Source of the DNA: an uncultured Eubacteriales bacterium
GTDB lineage: Bacteria; Bacillota; Clostridia; Oscillospirales; UBA644
DNA: 12,667 bases
Direction of reading: 5' to 3'
Assembly (NCBI GenBank): GCA_934486965.1
Contig: CAKSQP010000036.1
Coordinates: forward strand, 1-12,667
The position numbers were made by a program, and so were the translations under genes. This document shows, in pieces, positions 1 to 6,278 of the stretch. The notes under the pieces were generated by a model. It did not search any database, was not told the DNA's origin, and worked only from the letters and a program-made list of their open reading frames with translations. Every line of letters begins with the position of its first letter. Within the stretch, counting starts at the first letter, position 1.

Positions 1-151
1 CCGCGGCAAGAGTCGACGCGAATTCGTCGTATCTGCCGAGATGCTCGCTCATTCCGTGGCAAAGTTGCAAAACGCAGAAAGGATTTTCCGCTTCCCACGC
101 GTAAAAACAGATTTTACCCTCGGGGAGCGTTATATATTCGTTTCTATACAT
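1..151 (-). CDS. Alpha/beta hydrolase, monoacylglycerol lipase-like (N-terminus only)
   Basis: The gene starts at an ATG at 151-149 and runs off the left edge, so only about 50 residues are visible. They begin MYRNEYITLPEGKICFYAW and contain CHGMSEHLGRYDEFA around residues 37-51. The H-G-M-x-E-H-x-x-R-Y pattern is the oxyanion-hole region typical of the monoacylglycerol lipase/lysophospholipase group (Hydrolase_4) of serine hydrolases. The family releases fatty acids from lipid esters in the cytoplasm. The catalytic Ser, Asp and His lie outside the window. An AAGGTG ribosome-binding site precedes the start at about 7 bases, and a strong minus-strand promoter lies just upstream. Family assignment rests on this one motif; the substrate is unknown. 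Confidence 0.75.
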   Translation of the reverse strand, partial: MYRNEYITLPEGKICFYAWEAENPFCVLQLCHGMSEHLGRYDEFASTLAA

Positions 152-177
152 AATATCACACCTTGTTTTTTTTCTTG

Positions 178-206
178 ATTGTACCATTTTTTCACACTTT
201 TGTCAA
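178..206 (-). promoter_or_regulatory. Sigma-A promoter for the hydrolase gene
   Basis: Read on the minus strand, a consensus -35 TTGACA (206-201) is followed by a 17-base spacer and a -10 TACAAT (183-178). Five of six -10 bases match consensus. Transcription should start near 171, giving a leader of about 20 bases before the ATG at 151. Confidence 0.8.
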
Positions 207-210
207 TATC

Positions 211-239
211 TTGACTTGCCGTAAAATTTACTGTATAAT
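211..239 (+). promoter_or_regulatory. Sigma-A promoter for rsmG
   Basis: TTGACT (211-216), a 17-base spacer, and a perfect -10 TATAAT (234-239). The rsmG start lies 30 bases beyond the -10. Only four bases separate this -35 from the divergent -35 of the hydrolase promoter, so the two polymerase sites overlap. Confidence 0.85.
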
Positions 240-268
240 TAGTAAAAACCGTTGAAAAGAGTGCGTTT

Positions 269-970
269 ATGACTGATTTTAAGACCTTGCTTTCAGAAGA
301 ACTGAAAAAAGAAAATATCCCTTTTACCGAAGAAAAAGCAGAGTCGCTTTCGGTCGTTTACGAAATGCTCTGCGACTATAATAAAAACGTAAACTTAACG
401 GCGGTGACAGACCCTGCGCTTTCCGCAAAAAAGCATTTTGCCGACAGTCTTCTTCCGCTCCGTGCCGACATTTTCACCGCGGGGCAAAAGTGTCTTGACG
501 TCGGAACGGGAGCAGGATTTCCGGGGCTTCCGCTCGCTGTTTTTCTTCCCGAAGTTTCCTTTACTTTAATAGATTCCCTCGACAAAAAACTTGCGTTCAC
601 AAGGTCGGTAAAAGAAAGACTGCACCTTGAAAACACCGATATTCTGACCGTCCGAGCCGAGGAATATGCAAGGACCGAAAAAAGAGAGACTTTTGATGTC
701 GCCGTTTCGCGCGCGGTCGCAAATCTCGCGACCCTCTCGGAATTATGTCTGCCGTTTGTAAAGGTCGGCGGAGTTTTCGCCGCCTATAAATCAAAAGAAG
801 CGAAAAACGAAATAAAAGACGCGGAAACAGCGATAAAAACGCTCGGCGGCAAGGTCGAAAAAATTTTCGGAGACGAAGAGCGGAACCTCGTTATAATAAG
901 GAAGATTGCCGAAACTCCCGAAAAATATCCGAGGAGAAACGGCGTTCCCGCCAAAAAGCCGCTGAAATAG
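269..970 (+). CDS. rsmG: 16S rRNA (guanine-527-N7)-methyltransferase RsmG
   Basis: The 233-residue protein matches the whole length of the RsmG (GidB) family, which transfers a methyl group from S-adenosylmethionine to N7 of G527 of 16S rRNA in the 30S decoding region. Family signatures are in order: N-L-T-A at 42-45, the SAM-binding loop LDVGTGAGFPGLPLA at about 76-90, SRAVA at 147-151, and the C-terminal TPEKYPRRNGVPAKKPL at 216-232. The ribosome-binding site is weak (AAGAG-like). In many Bacillota rsmG sits beside mnmE and mnmG; here it is alone, with its own promoter upstream and a terminator directly after the stop. Loss of this enzyme is known to give low-level streptomycin resistance in other bacteria. 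Confidence 0.97.
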   Translation: MTDFKTLLSEELKKENIPFTEEKAESLSVVYEMLCDYNKNVNLTAVTDPALSAKKHFADSLLPLRADIFTAGQKCLDVGTGAGFPGLPLAVFLPEVSFTLIDSLDKKLAFTRSVKERLHLENTDILTVRAEEYARTEKRETFDVAVSRAVANLATLSELCLPFVKVGGVFAAYKSKEAKNEIKDAETAIKTLGGKVEKIFGDEERNLVIIRKIAETPEKYPRRNGVPAKKPLK

Positions 971-974
971 AGGT

Positions 975-1013
975 CGGGCGAAGAACCGTTAATATCCGTA
1001 CGCCCGTTTTTTT
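975..1013 (+). terminator. Intrinsic terminator of rsmG
   Basis: CGGGCG (975-980) pairs with CGCCCG (1001-1006) and is followed by seven T (1007-1013). It begins five bases after the rsmG stop codon. The 20-base loop is long for a terminator, but the uninterrupted T tract and position make the call likely. Confidence 0.75.
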
Positions 1014-1020
1014 CCGAGAT

Positions 1021-1122
1021 CTGCGGGCGGCAATTTCCGCGTCGCGGAAAAAAGGCAGAGGGGACCTGTAAATAATTTACAGGTCCCCTCTGCCTTCGCA
1101 GTATACTGCGTTGCCGCCCGCG
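1021..1122. repeat. Cloverleaf-like cluster of nested palindromes
   Basis: An outer 11-base perfect inverted repeat, GCGGGCGGCAA (1023-1033) and TTGCCGCCCGC (1111-1121), encloses three hairpins with almost no spare sequence. The first is TTTCCGCG/CGCGGAAA (1034-1041/1043-1050). The second is a perfect 19-base stem (1054-1072/1076-1094) with a TAA loop, containing GGGGACCTGT and its complement. The third is the perfect palindrome CGCAGTATACTGCG (1097-1110). No T tract follows, so it is not an ordinary terminator, and the rsmG terminator already lies upstream. It could be a palindromic mobile element of REP/MITE type or a structured RNA. No gene is visible within it. Confidence 0.8.
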
Positions 1123-1227
1123 CGTCCGTCAGTCAATTTACTTCCATTTTACAATATATTTACTCCCGCATGATAGTTTTCCTTTCCGCAGCGGAGTAAA
1201 ATATAGATGTAAAAAGGAGGGATATAT

Positions 1228-1380
1228 ATGGAATATTACGTTGAAATGCTTGACCGTTGCGGAATTTTCCCCGAAATAAACAAGGAAACGAACGAAGAAA
1301 ACCATTCGAAGATCCTCACCGCGATAACCGCAGGACTTGCAATTGCGGGACTTCTTTTTATCGCCCTTTTCGTCCGTTAA
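1228..1380 (+). CDS. Small single-pass membrane protein, 50 residues
   Basis: A 50-codon reading frame begins MEYYVEMLDRCGIFPEINKE, ends in TAA at 1378-1380, and is preceded by an excellent ribosome-binding site, AAAAAGGAGGG, about 7 bases before the ATG. Residues 1-28 are polar and acidic. Residues 29-49 (ILTAITAGLAIAGLLFIALF) form one clear transmembrane helix ending in a lone Arg, so it probably sits in the membrane as a tail anchor with the N-terminus in the cytoplasm. An intrinsic terminator follows within 20 bases, so it is probably a monocistronic unit. I do not recognise a family. The ribosome-binding site, membrane helix and terminator together argue for a real gene. Confidence 0.7.
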   Translation: MEYYVEMLDRCGIFPEINKETNEENHSKILTAITAGLAIAGLLFIALFVR

Positions 1381-1398
1381 AAAAATCCCGATATTTTC

Positions 1399-1422
1399 CG
1401 CCCGCAGGGGCGTATTTTTTTT
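1399..1422 (+). terminator. Intrinsic terminator after the 50-residue gene
   Basis: CGCCC (1399-1403), loop GCAG, GGGCG (1408-1412), then TA and eight T (1415-1422). It separates the small membrane gene from the promoter of the acetyltransferase pair that starts 12 bases later. Confidence 0.75.
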
Positions 1423-1433
1423 GCCTTTTTTTC

Positions 1434-1462
1434 TTGACACTGCCGCAAAAAACGGGTATAAT
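1434..1462 (+). promoter_or_regulatory. Consensus sigma-A promoter with very short leader
   Basis: Perfect TTGACA (1434-1439), 17-base spacer and perfect TATAAT (1457-1462). The expected transcription start is near 1469, which falls on the ribosome-binding site GCGGAGGG (1467-1474). The leader before the ATG at 1481 would be only about 12 bases. Nothing resembling an operator palindrome was seen, so expression is probably strong and constitutive. Confidence 0.88.
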
Positions 1463-1480
1463 TCAAGCGGAGGGAAGAAA

Positions 1481-2122
1481 ATGAAAGAAGAAGAAAAAAT
1501 CAGAGCGGGGATTTTGTTTTCCCCCGCCGACCCCGAACTCAAAGCCATAAAACTCAAAACGCACAACCTCAATGTCGATTATAACAACACTCACGAAGAC
1601 GAAACGGAAAAGCGCGCCGAAATTCTTTCCGAGATAATCGGAGAATTCGGAGACGGAGGTTTTATTCAGGGACCTATCGCTTTCCACTACGGCAGACACA
1701 CTAAAATCGGAAAAAACTTTTTCGGAAATTTCAACCTGACAATTCAGGACGACGCCGAAGTAACGATAGGCGACAACTGCAATTTCGGACCGAATGTGAC
1801 CATTGTGACGCCCGTCCACCCGATGCTCCCGAACGAAAGGCGCGAAATCATGACGGCGGGCGGCGTAAAAAAACATCTTTGCTATGCAAAACCCGTGCAC
1901 ATAGGTAACGACTGCTGGCTCGGCGCTTCGGTCACGGTCTGTCCGGGAGTGACGGTAGGCGACGGCTGCGTTATCGGCGCGGGGAGCGTCGTTACCCGCG
2001 ATATCCCGAGCGGAAGTTTTGCCGCAGGCGTTCCCTGCCGCGTCATAAGGACGCTTTCCGAAAAAGACAGCATGAAAAATTTTCCCGAAATACTCGCGGA
2101 TAACATAATAACGGAGGACTGA
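1481..2122 (+). CDS. Hexapeptide-repeat acetyltransferase, maltose/galactoside O-acetyltransferase family, copy 1
   Basis: I chose the ATG at 1481 because the promoter and ribosome-binding site lie immediately before it; the open frame upstream reads through the promoter. The 213-residue protein belongs to the LacA/Maa/NodL group of left-handed beta-helix enzymes, which move acetyl from acetyl-CoA to a sugar hydroxyl in the cytoplasm. The N-terminal cap (about 1-60) has RAG-x-LF-x-x-ADPEL. Hexapeptide repeats follow, and VTPVHP at 110-114 carries the expected catalytic His113. HIGNDCWLGASVTVCPGVTVG and VIGAGSVVTRDIP form the C-terminal coils. The cap departs from the usual pattern: the common Tyr after A-G-E-L is replaced by Phe and the Y-N motif reads DYNNTHEDE. 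Substrate cannot be told. It ends two bases before copy 2. Confidence 0.9.
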   Translation: MKEEEKIRAGILFSPADPELKAIKLKTHNLNVDYNNTHEDETEKRAEILSEIIGEFGDGGFIQGPIAFHYGRHTKIGKNFFGNFNLTIQDDAEVTIGDNCNFGPNVTIVTPVHPMLPNERREIMTAGGVKKHLCYAKPVHIGNDCWLGASVTVCPGVTVGDGCVIGAGSVVTRDIPSGSFAAGVPCRVIRTLSEKDSMKNFPEILADNIITED

Positions 2123-2124
2123 AA

Positions 2125-2754
2125 ATGGAACTTAAAGAACTTACGGAAAGAATGCACAACGGCGACCTTTACTATCCGAGCGACCCCAACCTTGTCCCGT
2201 TGCAGACAGAAAGACTCGATATGCTTTACGATTATAACGCGACCCGTCCGACAGAGGCAAAAAAACGCGAAGAAATCCTTAAAAATCTCTTTGCCGAAAT
2301 CGGCGAGGGCTGTTATATCGAGCCGCCGTTTCACGCAAATTGGGGCGGAAAACATATTCATTTCGGAAAATTTGTTTACGCAAATTTCAATCTGACACTT
2401 GTCGACGACACCCATATTTATGTCGGCGATTATACGATGTTCGGACCGAACGTTACCGTTGCGACAGCAGGACACCCAATTCTCCCCGAGCTTCGGCAGA
2501 AAGGTCTTCAATATAACGCACCCGTAAAAATCGGCAAAAACTGCTGGATAGGTTCGGGAGCGGTTATCGTTCCGGGCGTGACGGTAGGCGACAACGTAGT
2601 TATCGGAGCGGGAAGCGTCGTAACAAAGGATATCCCCTCAAACGTCGTAGCGGTCGGAAACCCGTGCAGAATTCTCCGCGAAGTCGGGGAACGGGACAGA
2701 GAATTTTTCTTCAAGGATAAAAAGATACGACCCGACCATTTCGAACTGAACTGA
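2125..2754 (+). CDS. Hexapeptide-repeat acetyltransferase, maltose/galactoside O-acetyltransferase family, copy 2
   Basis: This 209-residue protein is a second member of the LacA/Maa family and is closer to the family standard than its upstream neighbour. The cap holds ERMHNGDLYYPSDPNL (8-23) and LYDYNATRPTE (34-44). VATAGHP (112-118) carries the expected catalytic His117. VKIGKNCWIGSGAVIVPGVT and VVIGAGSVVTKDIPSNVVAVGNP complete the beta-helix, with the acetyl-CoA site. The start is fixed by GGAGG at 2113-2117 inside the end of copy 1, and only two bases separate the genes, so they are co-translated. The pair probably arose by tandem duplication and has since diverged at the cap and tail, suggesting different acceptors or a mixed trimer. 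No sugar transporter or glycosidase gene is adjacent to name the substrate. Confidence 0.93.
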   Translation: MELKELTERMHNGDLYYPSDPNLVPLQTERLDMLYDYNATRPTEAKKREEILKNLFAEIGEGCYIEPPFHANWGGKHIHFGKFVYANFNLTLVDDTHIYVGDYTMFGPNVTVATAGHPILPELRQKGLQYNAPVKIGKNCWIGSGAVIVPGVTVGDNVVIGAGSVVTKDIPSNVVAVGNPCRILREVGERDREFFFKDKKIRPDHFELN

Positions 2755-2765
2755 ACAGCATAAAA

Positions 2766-2796
2766 CAGGACGGCAATACTGCCGTCCTGCTTTTTT
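2766..2796. terminator. Bidirectional terminator between convergent operons
   Basis: A perfect 10-base stem, CAGGACGGCA (2766-2775) and TGCCGTCCTG (2780-2789), with loop ATAC, is followed on the plus strand by C and six T. Read on the minus strand the same stem is followed by TTTT. It ends the acetyltransferase operon and, in the other direction, the prfA operon; the stop codon of the lipoprotein gene overlaps its T tract. Confidence 0.9.
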
Positions 2797-3703
2797 ATTC
2801 GTCCGCACCGAACGCCTTTTTCAAGTTTTCGTAGTTTTCCTCGCTTGCCGAGAGATAGGAAAACCCGTTTTTTATCTCCTCTTCGGTCGCCGACTGCATC
2901 GAACGGAGCGTTAAGACCTCTCCCCCGACCGTTTCCGCGACCTTTTCGGCAAGTCCGAAAGTCGAATTGTCCGTTTTGAAAATATATTTTATATTTTTTT
3001 CTCTTGCCGCGGTCACGAGTTCCGCCATCTTTTCAAAAGATGCCTCCGCCTCGGCGGAGCAGCCCTCGAACGCCGCAACATACGGAAATCCGTATTCTTC
3101 GGCGAAATATACAAACGGGAACCTGTCGGCAACTATCATTTCGCCCTTATTTAAGGTTCGGAACTTTTTATCGAGTTCTTTTAATTTCTCAATGTAGTTT
3201 TCTGCGTTTTTCTTATATTTTTCAGCGTTTTCGGGATATTTTTCCGAAAGCACTTCGCAAAGCCCCTCGGTAATTTTTACAGCGTTCACGGGAGAAAGCC
3301 AGACGTGTTCGTCAAACTCTTCGTCTTCATGGTCATGTCCCTCGTGTTCTTCTTCGATAAGCGGGCAGAAAGAACATATACCGACGACTTCGACCCCCTC
3401 TTTTCCGAGTGCCGAAACCGCGTCGTACGCCCACTTATCCGATTCTCCGCCGACCGTTACAAGGATATCCGCCCCCGAAATCGCAACAATATCTTCGGGC
3501 GTCATTTCGTAACTGTGCAGGTCGGCACCGTTGTCGGCAAGCAACAAAACACCGTCGTCCGAACCTGTGATATTCTTTATAAAATCATACTGCGGGAAAG
3601 CGGTGCAGACAATTTTCCCGCCCGCGGTTTTCCCCGCCGAACACCCCGTAAAAAGCGTCGGCAGAAGCGCGAGCAACAGAAAAACGGAAACGGCCTTTTT
3701 CAT
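2795..3703 (-). CDS. Metal ABC transporter substrate-binding lipoprotein, ZnuA/AdcA-like
   Basis: The 302-residue protein has a lipoprotein signal peptide, KKAVSVFLLLALLPTLFTGC, with lipobox LFTG-Cys21, so it is anchored outside the cell membrane. It matches the cluster A-I (ZnuA/TroA) solute-binding family that captures Zn(II) or Mn(II) for an ABC importer. Visible ligands are His63 in GADLHSYEMTP and His133 in DEHVWLSP, with an acidic His-rich loop at 120-133 (HEGHDHEDEEFDEH) that favours zinc. The position where ZnuA usually has its third His reads VADRFPFVYF (191-200), as in a clostridial subgroup I recall. The start overlaps the previous gene by four bases (ATGA). No ATPase or permease gene is nearby, so the rest of the transporter must be encoded elsewhere. 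Confidence 0.88.
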   Translation of the reverse strand: MKKAVSVFLLLALLPTLFTGCSAGKTAGGKIVCTAFPQYDFIKNITGSDDGVLLLADNGADLHSYEMTPEDIVAISGADILVTVGGESDKWAYDAVSALGKEGVEVVGICSFCPLIEEEHEGHDHEDEEFDEHVWLSPVNAVKITEGLCEVLSEKYPENAEKYKKNAENYIEKLKELDKKFRTLNKGEMIVADRFPFVYFAEEYGFPYVAAFEGCSAEAEASFEKMAELVTAAREKNIKYIFKTDNSTFGLAEKVAETVGGEVLTLRSMQSATEEEIKNGFSYLSASEENYENLKKAFGADE

Positions 3704-4044
3704 TTTCTGCGCCTCTTTATTAAAAAAACCGAGATAAGGACCGCCGCGAAAATAACGAAAAAGAACGCCGCGGAAAGAAGAAATTCAACAACGTTGAAAC
3801 TGACGAACTCTGCACCGTTCGCCCACGGGAAAATTTTCAGCGGAAAGAAATATTCGCTGACGACCGCGCTCGAAGTCATAGAAAGAGACCTGAAAGGAAA
3901 GCCGAAAGTCATGCTTTCGAGCGACGCGGGGTTTGCCGCGTTAAAGGGAATACACAGGCACAGTCCCGCCGCGGCGCACGCCGAAACGAGGCTTATCAAA
4001 AGTCTTATAATTATCCCGAAAAGTGTGCTTTTTTCTTTTTTCAT
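3700..4044 (-). CDS. Small two-helix membrane protein of unknown function
   Basis: I take the ATG at 4044-4042, giving 114 residues, because GGAG lies six bases before it and because it begins one base after the prfA stop codon (TGA-T-ATG), a typical coupled start. A GTG fifteen bases upstream would give a longer form. Hydrophobic segments at about 8-33 and 86-109 are joined by a roughly 50-residue loop with MTFGFPFRSLSMTSSAVV and FFPLKIFPWANG, and the protein ends in KRRRK. This charge pattern suggests both termini in the cytoplasm and the loop outside. It overlaps the lipoprotein gene by four bases, so it may belong with metal uptake. I do not recognise the family. Confidence 0.75.
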   Translation of the reverse strand: MKKEKSTLFGIIIRLLISLVSACAAAGLCLCIPFNAANPASLESMTFGFPFRSLSMTSSAVVSEYFFPLKIFPWANGAEFVSFNVVEFLLSAAFFFVIFAAVLISVFLIKRRRK

Positions 4045-4045
4045 A

Positions 4046-5113
4046 TCATTCTCCGGCACGCAGTTTTTCCGCCTGCGCCGTCGTTATCAAAGCGTCGATG
4101 ACCTCGTCGAGGTCGCCGTCCATAAATTGCAGAAGTTTGTAAAGCGTAAGCCCTATGCGGTGGTCGGTGACTCTTCCCTGCGGGAAGTTGTAGGTGCGGA
4201 TCCTTTCGCTTCTGTCGCCCGTTCCGACCTGACTTCTCCTCTCGCCCGCGATCTTTTCGTTCTGTTCTCTGCACATATTTTCATAAATTCTCGAACGGAG
4301 AATTTTCATCGCTTTTTCCTTGTTTTTATACTGACTGCGTTCGTCCTGACAGTCGACGACCGTGCCCGTCGGGATATGGATTATCCTTATTGCCGATTCG
4401 GTCTTGTTGACGTGCTGTCCGCCCGCGCCGCCCGAACGGTGCGTTTCTATCTGCAGGTCTGCGGGGTTTATTTCAAATTCGACCTCGTCGACTTCGGGAA
4501 GGACTGCGACGGTGACGGTAGAGGTGTGTATCCTGCCCTGCGATTCGGTTTCGGGGACGCGCTGGACGCGGTGAACGCCGCTTTCGAATTTAAGACGGCT
4601 GTAAGCGCCCTCGCCCATGACAGAAAAACTTATCTCCTTAATGCCGCCGAGTTCCGTCTCGTTAAGGGAAAGGACCTCGGTCTTATAGCCTTTCTTTTCG
4701 GCGTACATCGAATACATTCTGTAAAGCGACGCCGCGAAAAGCGCCGCTTCCTCCCCGCCCGCGCCGCTTCTTATTTCCATAATAACGTTTTTTTCGTCGT
4801 TCGGGTCTTTCGGCAAAAGCAGAATTTTAAGTTCTTCTTCAAGTTTTACGAGTTTTTCTTTTCCGGAAAAATATTCCTCCTCGACCATATCCTTGAAATC
4901 CTTTTCAAGGGGCGTCTCAAGAAGTTCCTCCGCCTCGGTCACTGCAAGGGAAACATCTTCATATTCCCTGAATTTTTCTACTATCGGCGTAAGATTTTTA
5001 TATTCTTTCATCAAAGAAGTATATTTTTCCATATCCGAAACGACCGCGGGATCGGAAAGGCTTTCCTTTATCCCGTCGTATTTTTCGGCAAGTTGCTTTA
5101 ATTTTTCTATCAT
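4046..5113 (-). CDS. prfA: Peptide chain release factor 1 (RF1)
   Basis: The 355-residue protein is a full-length class I release factor. RF1 enters the ribosomal A site at UAA or UAG stop codons and triggers peptidyl-tRNA hydrolysis. The catalytic GGQ is at 231-233 in HRSGGAGGQHVNKTESA. The stop-codon recognition tripeptide at 187-189 reads PET within VQRVPETESQGRIHTS; E. coli RF1 has PAT, and the surrounding sequence is RF1-like rather than the SPF of RF2. MEIRSGAGGEEAALFA (112-127) is the conserved domain 2 start. The ribosome-binding site GAGGT and a recognisable promoter lie upstream. In many bacteria prmC, the methyltransferase acting on the GGQ glutamine, follows prfA; here it is replaced by a membrane protein and a zinc lipoprotein. 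Confidence 0.98.
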   Translation of the reverse strand: MIEKLKQLAEKYDGIKESLSDPAVVSDMEKYTSLMKEYKNLTPIVEKFREYEDVSLAVTEAEELLETPLEKDFKDMVEEEYFSGKEKLVKLEEELKILLLPKDPNDEKNVIMEIRSGAGGEEAALFAASLYRMYSMYAEKKGYKTEVLSLNETELGGIKEISFSVMGEGAYSRLKFESGVHRVQRVPETESQGRIHTSTVTVAVLPEVDEVEFEINPADLQIETHRSGGAGGQHVNKTESAIRIIHIPTGTVVDCQDERSQYKNKEKAMKILRSRIYENMCREQNEKIAGERRSQVGTGDRSERIRTYNFPQGRVTDHRIGLTLYKLLQFMDGDLDEVIDALITTAQAEKLRAGE

Positions 5114-5140
5114 AAATTTACCTCGCTTTTTCTCATTTTA

Positions 5141-5169
5141 AGTATAACATAACAAACAAAAAAAGTAAA
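5141..5169 (-). promoter_or_regulatory. Sigma-A promoter for the prfA operon
   Basis: On the minus strand, -35 TTTACT (5169-5164), 17-base spacer, -10 TATACT (5146-5141). Transcription should start near 5134, about 20 bases before the prfA ATG at 5113. No separate promoter was seen for the two downstream genes, so the three probably share this transcript. Confidence 0.75.
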
Positions 5170-5204
5170 GAACCTGTATAGAAAGTTTGAATATTCGCCA
5201 CCTC

Positions 5205-5244
5205 AAAAACAAACAAAGCCGCAAAAACAAATGTTTTTACGGCT
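5205..5244 (-). terminator. Intrinsic terminator of spo0A
   Basis: On the minus strand AGCCGTAAAAACA (5244-5232) pairs with TGTTTTTGCGGCT (5229-5217), 13 pairs with one G-U, then TTGTTTGTTTTT. It begins about 27 bases after the spo0A stop and keeps spo0A transcription out of prfA. Confidence 0.85.
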
Positions 5245-5270
5245 CTGTCCGAAATCGGGAGAATGTTTTG

Positions 5271-6101
5271 TTATGACGCCATCTGGGCTGTTGCAAGGCT
5301 TTTGAATTCCATGCTCTCGAGGCGTATGAAGTCGGCAATTATCGCGATGAACTCCGAATTCGTCGGTTTGCCGCGGTTATCGTCGACAGAATATCCGAAA
5401 AGGCTGTCGAGAGTGTCGATATTTCCTCTCGACCAAGCGACTTCTATCGCGTGTCTTATAGCCCGTTCGACGCGGGACGGGGACGTTTCGTACATCTTCG
5501 CTATCGTCGGATATATTATTTTCGTCACGGCGTTTATCGCGTCGGGCGTTTTTATCGACATCATTATCGCATTGCGGAGATACTGATATCCTTTGATATG
5601 GGCGGGAATTCCTATTTCGGAAATCACCGAGGTCACCCTGCGCTCAAGTTCGAATTCGAGATCTTCGCGGCTTCTCGGCGGTTTTTTCGAAAAGATCCTG
5701 CCTTTCTTTTCTTCGGTCTCTTCGGGAAAGAGCATATCGAGTCTTTCGTTAAGTACGTCGAAAGATACGGGCTTCATCATATAGTAGTCGACTCCGAGCG
5801 ACATCATTTCGGAGACGACCGAATCGACCGCGATCGAGGAACAGACAATAAAAATCGGCTTCTTGTGAAGGGACATCTGCGAAACGCGACGCATAAACTC
5901 AAGGCCGTCTGTCTTTGAAAGAATGACATCAAAAATGACGATATTTACCATTTCTCTTTTAATCTGGTCGAGAGCAAGAGACACATCGCAGGTAGTTTCG
6001 ATATTCCTGTACCCAAACTCCAAAAATTTCTCTTTACAGGAAGATTTGAACCCGTCCTGTTCGTCAAGAATTAAAATTTTAAGATTGTGTTTTTCTGTCA
6101 T
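5271..6101 (-). CDS. spo0A: Sporulation response regulator Spo0A
   Basis: The 276-residue protein has both Spo0A domains. The receiver (about 7-125) has acidic residues Asp13/Glu14, the phosphoacceptor Asp58 in VIFDVILSKTDG, Ser88 and Lys110 in YYMMKPVSF. A variable linker (126-150) precedes the C-terminal DNA-binding domain (151-276), whose HIKGYQYLRNAIMM, LYPTIAK-like and SRVERAIRHAIEVAWSRGN stretches are diagnostic of Spo0A and include the recognition helix. Phosphorylated Spo0A binds 0A boxes and commits the cell to sporulation. A GGAAG ribosome-binding site precedes the ATG. In many Clostridia spoIVB lies directly upstream; here there is a 480-base leader and then the sigma/anti-sigma operon. 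Phosphorylation residues are all present, so it should be functional. Confidence 0.98.
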   Translation of the reverse strand: MTEKHNLKILILDEQDGFKSSCKEKFLEFGYRNIETTCDVSLALDQIKREMVNIVIFDVILSKTDGLEFMRRVSQMSLHKKPIFIVCSSIAVDSVVSEMMSLGVDYYMMKPVSFDVLNERLDMLFPEETEEKKGRIFSKKPPRSREDLEFELERRVTSVISEIGIPAHIKGYQYLRNAIMMSIKTPDAINAVTKIIYPTIAKMYETSPSRVERAIRHAIEVAWSRGNIDTLDSLFGYSVDDNRGKPTNSEFIAIIADFIRLESMEFKSLATAQMAS

Positions 6102-6209
6102 TGGATTTTCTTCCTTTTAGTGTAGTTTAAGATTGTCTTTCCGGCCGAGAAAGTCCACATTCTTCTCTCTAATAATATCATAACACAAATGTAAATAATA
6201 GGGTTTCGG

Positions 6210-6233
6210 TGTCGAAAGTGTGTCATTTCGAGA
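6210..6233. promoter_or_regulatory. Pair of inverted 0A boxes upstream of spo0A
   Basis: A perfect 0A box TGTCGAA lies at 6210-6216 on the plus strand. An inverted near-match, TCTCGAA on the minus strand (6233-6227), lies ten bases away. Both are about 110-130 bases upstream of the spo0A start and downstream of the probable promoter. In B. subtilis Spo0A binds such boxes at its own promoter, so autoregulation is likely. A seven-base match alone is weak; position carries the argument. Confidence 0.5.
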
Positions 6234-6278
6234 AAATTCGGTGAAACTTTTACAAAGTTCGCTAAAAGTCAGGAAAAT

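Noticed and set aside
970..981. Third copy of the motif at the rsmG terminator, which shares GAGGTCGGGCGA with copy B
   Set aside because: Only 12 bases match, the downstream ATAAAAGTTC is absent, and the sequence is explained as a terminator stem.
1337..1480. N-terminal extension of the first acetyltransferase
   Set aside because: The extension would be translated through a terminator and the consensus promoter; the ATG at 1481 has the ribosome-binding site and the family-standard length.
3305..5101. Plus-strand open frame of 598 codons opposite prfA and the lipoprotein gene
   Set aside because: It is antisense to three well-supported genes and has no family features; long antisense frames are common with this codon usage.
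6120..6180. Sigma-H promoter for spo0A
   Set aside because: A GAAT -10 element is present at 6158-6161 on the minus strand, but no AGGA -35 element lies at the right distance.
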